Below are positions 6,258 through 10,003 of a stretch of 10,003 nt of DNA, in pieces. The notes beneath the pieces are model-generated. The model was not told where the DNA came from. It ran no database searches and saw only the letters and a list, made by a program, of their open reading frames with translations. Within the stretch, counting starts at the first letter, position 1. Every line of letters starts with the position of its first letter. A program made the position numbers and the translations under genes. The stretch comes from Mariprofundaceae bacterium (GTDB lineage Bacteria > Pseudomonadota > Zetaproteobacteria > Mariprofundales > Mariprofundaceae): the NCBI GenBank assembly GCA_030950825.1, contig JAUZQT010000153.1, positions 1-10,003 of the forward strand, given 5' to 3'.

Positions 6258-6823
6258 GCCGATACCTCAAGGAAATTCTTTAACATCTGATGTCCATGCT
6301 CGGTCAGAATAGATTCAGGGTGAAATTGAACGCCAAAGGTGGGGTGCTCTTTGTGGCGTAGCCCCATCAACTCCCCTTCTGCTGTCCAAGCTGTACGTAT
6401 TAAACAATCAGGTAAGGGCTCATCAACAATGAGTGAGTGGTAACGTGTGGCAATGAAGGGTGTCGGCAGTCCTGCAAAGATGCCTTGCTGATCATGTTCA
6501 ATGGGGCTGGTTTTTCCATGCATCAAACGCGGTGCGCGAATCACCGAACCACCAAATACCTGCGCCATGGCTTGATGCCCTAAGCACACACCAAAAATGG
6601 GCAAATGGCCTGAAAAATGCCGAATAACATCCATTGAGATGCCTGCCTCATCGGGGGTGCAAGGCCCTGGTGAAATCAAAATTCGTTGGGGTGCAAGCGC
6701 ATGGATGGCATCAATGCTGATTTTATCATTGCGGTAAATGATAGGCTTTTCACCCAACTCCCCCAAATATTGCACCAAATTGAATGTGAATGAGTCGTAG
6801 TTATCAATCACTAAAATACTCAT
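6254..6823 (-). CDS. trpG: Anthranilate synthase component II (glutamine amidotransferase)
   Basis: This 189-residue class I glutamine amidotransferase frees ammonia from glutamine and passes it to TrpE for anthranilate synthesis. The catalytic triad is complete: C80 in FGVCLGHQA, and H168 and E170 in GVQFHPES. The N-terminal VIDNYDSFTFNL and the oxyanion-region SPGPCTPDEAG are typical of TrpG/PabA. TrpG and PabA cannot be told apart reliably by sequence; in many bacteria one protein serves both tryptophan and folate pathways. The position between trpE and trpD, with 4-base ATGA overlaps at both ends, makes the tryptophan role certain, and a shared folate role is possible. Confidence 0.96.
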   Translation of the reverse strand: MSILVIDNYDSFTFNLVQYLGELGEKPIIYRNDKISIDAIHALAPQRILISPGPCTPDEAGISMDVIRHFSGHLPIFGVCLGHQAMAQVFGGSVIRAPRLMHGKTSPIEHDQQGIFAGLPTPFIATRYHSLIVDEPLPDCLIRTAWTAEGELMGLRHKEHPTFGVQFHPESILTEHGHQMLKNFLEVSA

Positions 6824-8277
6824 GATGTTTTTCCTTTGATTGACTTCTGTGTTTGAGATTCATGGGTCTGGGACTGTGCCAAGGCAACAGAGCGGAACAT
6901 GGCGGTGGCTTTGTTGACGCACTCCTGATGTTCGTTGGCAGGTACAGAGTCAGCCACAATTCCCGCGCCAGCTTGCACATAAATGATATGATCTTGAATC
7001 ACAGCGGTACGAATGATAATGGCTGTATCCATATCTTCGCCACCAAAAGATATGTGCCCAATGCAGCCACCATAAGGCCCGCGTGGCTCATTTTCTTGCT
7101 CATGGATAATTTGCATCGCACGAATTTTTGGCGCGCCAGATAGCGTGCCTGCAGGAAAAGTCGCTGCCAGTAAATCCAATGCATCAATGTCATCACGCAA
7201 TACTCCTTCAACCTCTGAGACAATATGCATCACATGGGAATAACGCTCAATGCCCATGGATTCTGAAACATGCACGGAACCAAACTCACAAACGCGACCC
7301 AAATCATTGCGACCCAAGTCCATCAGCATAATATGCTCGGCGACTTCTTTGTGATCAGCGAGCAACTCTTGCGCCAATGCCATATCCTCTGCGCTTGTGG
7401 CACCACGTGGGCGCGTGCCTGCAATCGGTCTAACAATGGCTTTTTTGCCTTCCTTTTTCACCAAGGTTTCTGGTGAAGAGCCAATGAGGATGGTGTCATC
7501 GACATGCAGATAAAAAAGGTAAGGTGAAGGGTTGATGTGGCGAACGGCACGGTAAATGCTCAAGGGATCACATGTTAATGGTGCAGAAAAACGTTGTGAT
7601 AAAACCACTTGGAAAATATCGCCTGCCAAAATATATTCTTTGGCCTCTTCAACCATTGCCTCATAAGCAGCTTGAGGCATATGCGCGGTAGGCTCGGCGG
7701 CTTGATTGGTATCAACATCCAGACGCATGGCTTCAGGGAGAGGGGCTTGGGCAATGCTTGTTTCCATGTTATCAAGCAGTACCTCAGCGATTTTGCAATC
7801 ATCGCCAATCACACATAAATGCATCACACCACGCAAACTATCCATGATAACAAAGCGATCAATCATCATGTAAGCTGCGGTATTGGCATTGGGTGCATTG
7901 CCATTGGGCGCGTTGGATTTTAAGCCTGCTTCAAAACGGTACACCATATCATAAGCAAAATAGCCAACGGCACCGCCAGCGAAAGGCAAGTCATCAGCAT
8001 CCTCTGGCACAGGCTGAGCAATGATTTCATGGCGCAACCATGCTTGAATATCGCGATCACATATTTCATGGGACCCATCACGATAGCGAATATGTACTTG
8101 TGCCTCTTTTTCAACAGCAACAGCTGCTGGCGTGAAGCCAAGAATGCTATAGCGCCCCCAGTGCTCACCACCTTCAGCACTTTCAAACAAAAAGCATTCC
8201 TGCTCACCACGCAGGCAAGCAAATAGCTGAACAGGGGTGTTGCAGTCAGCGGATAGGGTTCGACGAAATAATTTCAC
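6820..8277 (-). CDS. trpE: Anthranilate synthase component I
   Basis: This 485-residue protein converts chorismate to anthranilate with TrpG. The start is GTG at 8277, with AGAGGA directly upstream; MKLFRRT then leads into the TrpE N-domain. LFES at residues 30-33 corresponds to the LLES element of the tryptophan feedback site. The chorismate-binding domain spans about 205-465, with GDIFQVVLSQRF from 219, RPIAGTRPRG from 283, GRND at 322-325, FPAGTLSGAPKIRAM from 374, and QAGAGIVADS from 435. A short Asn/Pro/Ala repeat (about 122-132) and a Gln/Ser/Thr-rich tail (about 468-485) look like flexible additions. The 107 bases upstream to the tRNA gene contain no Trp-codon leader peptide and no evident TrpR operator, so classic attenuation is not seen. 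It is the first gene of trpEGD. Confidence 0.96.
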   Translation of the reverse strand: MKLFRRTLSADCNTPVQLFACLRGEQECFLFESAEGGEHWGRYSILGFTPAAVAVEKEAQVHIRYRDGSHEICDRDIQAWLRHEIIAQPVPEDADDLPFAGGAVGYFAYDMVYRFEAGLKSNAPNGNAPNANTAAYMMIDRFVIMDSLRGVMHLCVIGDDCKIAEVLLDNMETSIAQAPLPEAMRLDVDTNQAAEPTAHMPQAAYEAMVEEAKEYILAGDIFQVVLSQRFSAPLTCDPLSIYRAVRHINPSPYLFYLHVDDTILIGSSPETLVKKEGKKAIVRPIAGTRPRGATSAEDMALAQELLADHKEVAEHIMLMDLGRNDLGRVCEFGSVHVSESMGIERYSHVMHIVSEVEGVLRDDIDALDLLAATFPAGTLSGAPKIRAMQIIHEQENEPRGPYGGCIGHISFGGEDMDTAIIIRTAVIQDHIIYVQAGAGIVADSVPANEHQECVNKATAMFRSVALAQSQTHESQTQKSIKGKTS

Positions 8278-8308
8278 AATTCCTCTTTGGATGATTTGGG
8301 TTATATGG

Positions 8309-8346
8309 TTGACAGTATGCAGGACACATGGCTAAATTCGCGCCGC
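8309..8346 (+). promoter_or_regulatory. Sigma-70-type promoter of tRNA-Ala with GC-rich discriminator
   Basis: A perfect TTGACA (8309-8314) is followed after 18 bases by TAAATT (8333-8338, four of six matches) and then CGCGCCGC (8339-8346). The start point would be about 40 bases before the tRNA. A GC-rich discriminator is the known mark of stable-RNA promoters under stringent (ppGpp) control; that control is inferred here. Confidence 0.65.
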
Positions 8347-8384
8347 TTGCATGGCTTACTTCTGGAAATATAGACTCAAGCATT

Positions 8385-8460
8385 GGGGCCATAGCTCAGC
8401 TGGGAGAGCGCTACGCTGGCAGCGTAGAGGTCGACGGTTCGATCCCGTCTGGCTCCACCA
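8385..8460 (+). tRNA. tRNA-Ala, anticodon GGC
   Basis: The 76-base cloverleaf is complete. GGGGCCA pairs with TGGCTCC in the acceptor stem and includes the G3:U70 wobble that is the main identity element for alanyl-tRNA synthetase. The D arm is GCTC/GAGC, the anticodon stem CTACG/CGTAG with loop CTGGCAG (anticodon GGC at 8418-8420), the variable loop AGGTC, and the T arm GACGG-TTCGATC-CCGTC. The 3' CCA is encoded. It reads GCC and GCU codons. It is transcribed away from trpE and towards hsdM. No hairpin followed by a T-run is obvious just after it. Confidence 0.98.
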
Positions 8461-8884
8461 TTTTCCTTAAATTCTTTATTAATCAAGTGCTTATGCTTTT
8501 TAGGCTCGCTACTCTTACCGACTTGTACATTTAACCTGTACAAAGTCGCTAATGAGGTAGCTGAAAAATGCGCGTTTCTTGTACTTAATATCTTCATCGT
8601 AGCGAACATTATATTTTTTATTAGCGACGGGCTATACCTGATGGATTGTGAAAGGTTTTTGCTGGCAAGCGTGAGATCAAACAATCACTAACCCGCATTA
8701 TTCATAAATATTGTCGCCGTAATTTACGGCAATTTATGAGATTGTTCAGCACGAGCATGAAGAGCAACAAGAACAGGTGGATGAAATAGAATTATAGTGG
8801 AATAACCCATCTTTTAGATGAGTTCGAGCTTCATACTGTGGAATTATTTGCTACAGTGGTGCGGTAAGGATTTTGGGAGGGGTA
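8461..8884. other. Non-coding stretch between tRNA-Ala and hsdM, rich in inverted repeats
   Basis: No convincing gene lies in these 424 bases. Three structures are visible. (1) An imperfect hairpin at 8508-8561 has core CGACTTGTACA/TGTACAAAGTCG (one bulged A, 7-base loop) and outer arms GCTAC/GTAGC. (2) GTCGCTAAT at 8545-8553 has its reverse complement ATTAGCGAC at 8620-8628. (3) A nested palindrome is centred at 8723, described separately. On the plus strand 8652-8786 is open for 45 codons without a usable start, and 8723-8797 for 24 codons ending in a Glu/Gln-rich tail; both might be debris of a broken gene. The hsdM promoter should lie here but is not recognisable. Confidence 0.5.
8680..8746. 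repeat. Nested palindrome upstream of hsdM
   Basis: The centre GCCGTAA-T-TTACGGC (8716-8730) is a perfect 7-1-7 palindrome. It is flanked by CATAAAT (8703-8709) and its complement ATTTATG (8732-8738), and further out by AACAATC (8680-8686) and GATTGTT (8740-8746). The three arm pairs are nested with unequal spacing, so it could be an operator, a structured leader or the remains of a small mobile element. Confidence 0.6.
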
Positions 8885-10003
8885 ATGTCCGAAGAGGAAA
8901 AGCGGGTGCTACAACAACAGCTCTGGAATATCGCCAACACATTGCGTGGCAAGATGAATGCTGATGAGTTTCGTGATTACATTCTGGGCTTTATTTTCTA
9001 CAAATACCTATCCGAGAAGCTTCATATCTATGCCAATGAGTTATTGGCAGAAGATGGTTTGAACTATGCAGAACTGGATGAGACCCGTGCAGAGGGCAGC
9101 GAAATGGTGACGGCGATTGCTGAAGAAGCGGTTGCTGCTTTGGGTTACACGCTCAAGCCATCGGAATTATTCAGTAATGTTGCCAAGCGTGGCAATGCCA
9201 ATGAAGAAGGCTCATCCACCTTTATCCTTGGTGATTTGGCGACCATCCTTGGCAATATCGAAAAAAGTACCATGGGTACAGAAAGTGAAGATGATTTTGA
9301 TGACCTGTTCTCCGACTTAGACCTTACATCCAACAAACTGGGCAAGACTGAAGCTCAGAAAAATGAACTCATTGCCAAAGTGTTGGCACACTTGGATAAG
9401 ATTAACTTCAACCTTGCCGACAGTTCGACGGAAAACAAGAAGGCGGATGTGCTGGGTGATGCCTATGAATATCTGATTGGGCAGTTTGCGAGTGGCGCAG
9501 GCAAAAAAGCAGGTGAGTTTTATACCCCGCAAACCGTTTCAACCATTCTTGCGAAGCTTGTGGTGCGCGATGCTGGCAAAGCAAAAGGCTATCTGAAATC
9601 AGTTTATGACCCAGCCTGTGGTTCGGGTTCGTTATTGCTTCGTGTGGCCAAAGAAGTGAAAGAGGTTGCTCATTTTTATGGGCAAGAGTTAAACCGCACC
9701 ACCTACAATTTGGCACGCATGAACATGATACTCCATGATGTGAACTACAAGCAGTTCGATATTCGCCAGGAAGATACACTGGAGCATCCGCAACATGATT
9801 TAGACCAACGCTTTGAAGCGATTGTGGCTAATCCACCGTTTTCAGCCCATTGGAGTGCCAACCCGCTACACATGAGCGATGACCGTTTTTCACAATACGG
9901 AAAGCTGGCACCTAGAACCAAGGCCGATTTGGCTTTTGTTCAGCACATGGTTCACCACTTGGCAGACAATGGCACACTGGCAGTAGTCATGCCGCATGGT
10001 GTG
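8885..10003 (+). CDS. hsdM: Type I restriction-modification methyltransferase subunit HsdM (partial)
   Basis: This reading frame is open to the window edge: 373 codons are visible of a family usually about 500-530 long. The ATG follows GGGAGGGG. The N-terminal helical HsdM domain (about residues 5-130) precedes the N6-adenine methyltransferase domain, with GEFYTPQ at 210-216, the SAM-binding motif I DPACGSGS at 242-249, and the catalytic motif IV NPPF at 316-319. Segments such as GQELNRTTYNLARMNM resemble the EcoR124I/type IC subgroup. With HsdS it methylates adenines in a split target, and with HsdR forms the restriction complex in the cytoplasm; hsdS and hsdR are expected beyond the edge but not seen. 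No frameshift is present. Its place after a tRNA gene suits an accessory locus. Confidence 0.95.
   Translation, partial: MSEEEKRVLQQQLWNIANTLRGKMNADEFRDYILGFIFYKYLSEKLHIYANELLAEDGLNYAELDETRAEGSEMVTAIAEEAVAALGYTLKPSELFSNVAKRGNANEEGSSTFILGDLATILGNIEKSTMGTESEDDFDDLFSDLDLTSNKLGKTEAQKNELIAKVLAHLDKINFNLADSSTENKKADVLGDAYEYLIGQFASGAGKKAGEFYTPQTVSTILAKLVVRDAGKAKGYLKSVYDPACGSGSLLLRVAKEVKEVAHFYGQELNRTTYNLARMNMILHDVNYKQFDIRQEDTLEHPQHDLDQRFEAIVANPPFSAHWSANPLHMSDDRFSQYGKLAPRTKADLAFVQHMVHHLADNGTLAVVMPHGV

Noticed and set aside
8278..8384. trp leader peptide and attenuator before trpE
   Set aside because: The minus-strand sequence contains no TGG at all and no terminator hairpin with T-run.
8328..8534. Plus-strand open frame of 68 codons through the tRNA
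   Set aside because: It reads the tRNA itself (AIAQLGERYAGSVEVDGSIPSGS), a common false call; no family features.
8376..8684. Minus-strand open frame of 102 codons across the tRNA
   Set aside because: Its end (RRDRTVDLYAASVALSQLSYGP) is the antisense translation of the tRNA-Ala gene, a well-known source of false proteins.
9408..9779. Minus-strand open frame of 123 codons
   Set aside because: It is a shadow of hsdM, whose plus-strand frame carries the methyltransferase motifs.

Overview
The window reads as a chromosomal segment of a Gram-negative proteobacterium with moderate, roughly balanced base composition. Pointers to this are the core order rplY-pth-ychF, a CTC-type L25, a CCA-encoded tRNA-Ala, and several exported c-type cytochromes. 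The class cannot be fixed from the sequence alone; a respiratory marine Gamma- or Zetaproteobacterium would fit, but that is an impression, not a result.

Layout. Positions 37-2359, minus strand: a translation cluster transcribed rplY (L25), pth (peptidyl-tRNA hydrolase), ychF (ribosome-associated P-loop ATPase). Positions 2360-2600: an intergenic spacer with a perfect 28-bp inverted repeat that resembles a REP/MITE-like element. Positions 2601-5013, minus strand: the most unusual part. It encodes, in order of transcription, (A) an exported 160-residue protein that is almost entirely Asn-Pro-Cys repeats rich in Met, His and Lys; (B) an exported protein with a related NPC repeat block fused to a monohaem cytochrome c domain; and, after a strong intrinsic terminator or attenuator, (C) an exported pentahaem cytochrome c. 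Positions 5235-8277, minus strand: trpE-trpG-trpD with ATGA overlaps, the enzymes for the first two steps of tryptophan synthesis, ending in a probable terminator with no trpC next to it. Positions 8309-8460, plus strand: a tRNA-Ala(GGC) gene with a good sigma-70-type promoter and GC-rich discriminator. Positions 8461-8884: a non-coding stretch rich in inverted repeats, possibly holding gene debris. Positions 8885-10003, plus strand: the first 373 codons of hsdM, the methyltransferase subunit of an EcoR124-like type I restriction-modification system, cut by the window edge.

How it fits together. The translation and trp clusters and the tRNA are housekeeping. The restriction-modification gene just beyond a tRNA suggests the edge of an accessory region. 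The NPC-repeat/cytochrome cluster lies between two housekeeping operons. Two adjacent proteins share one Cys/Met/His-rich repeat grammar, one carries a haem domain, and a multihaem cytochrome follows. This suggests an extracytoplasmic metal-binding or electron-transfer module that I cannot match to a named system; its function is inference only.
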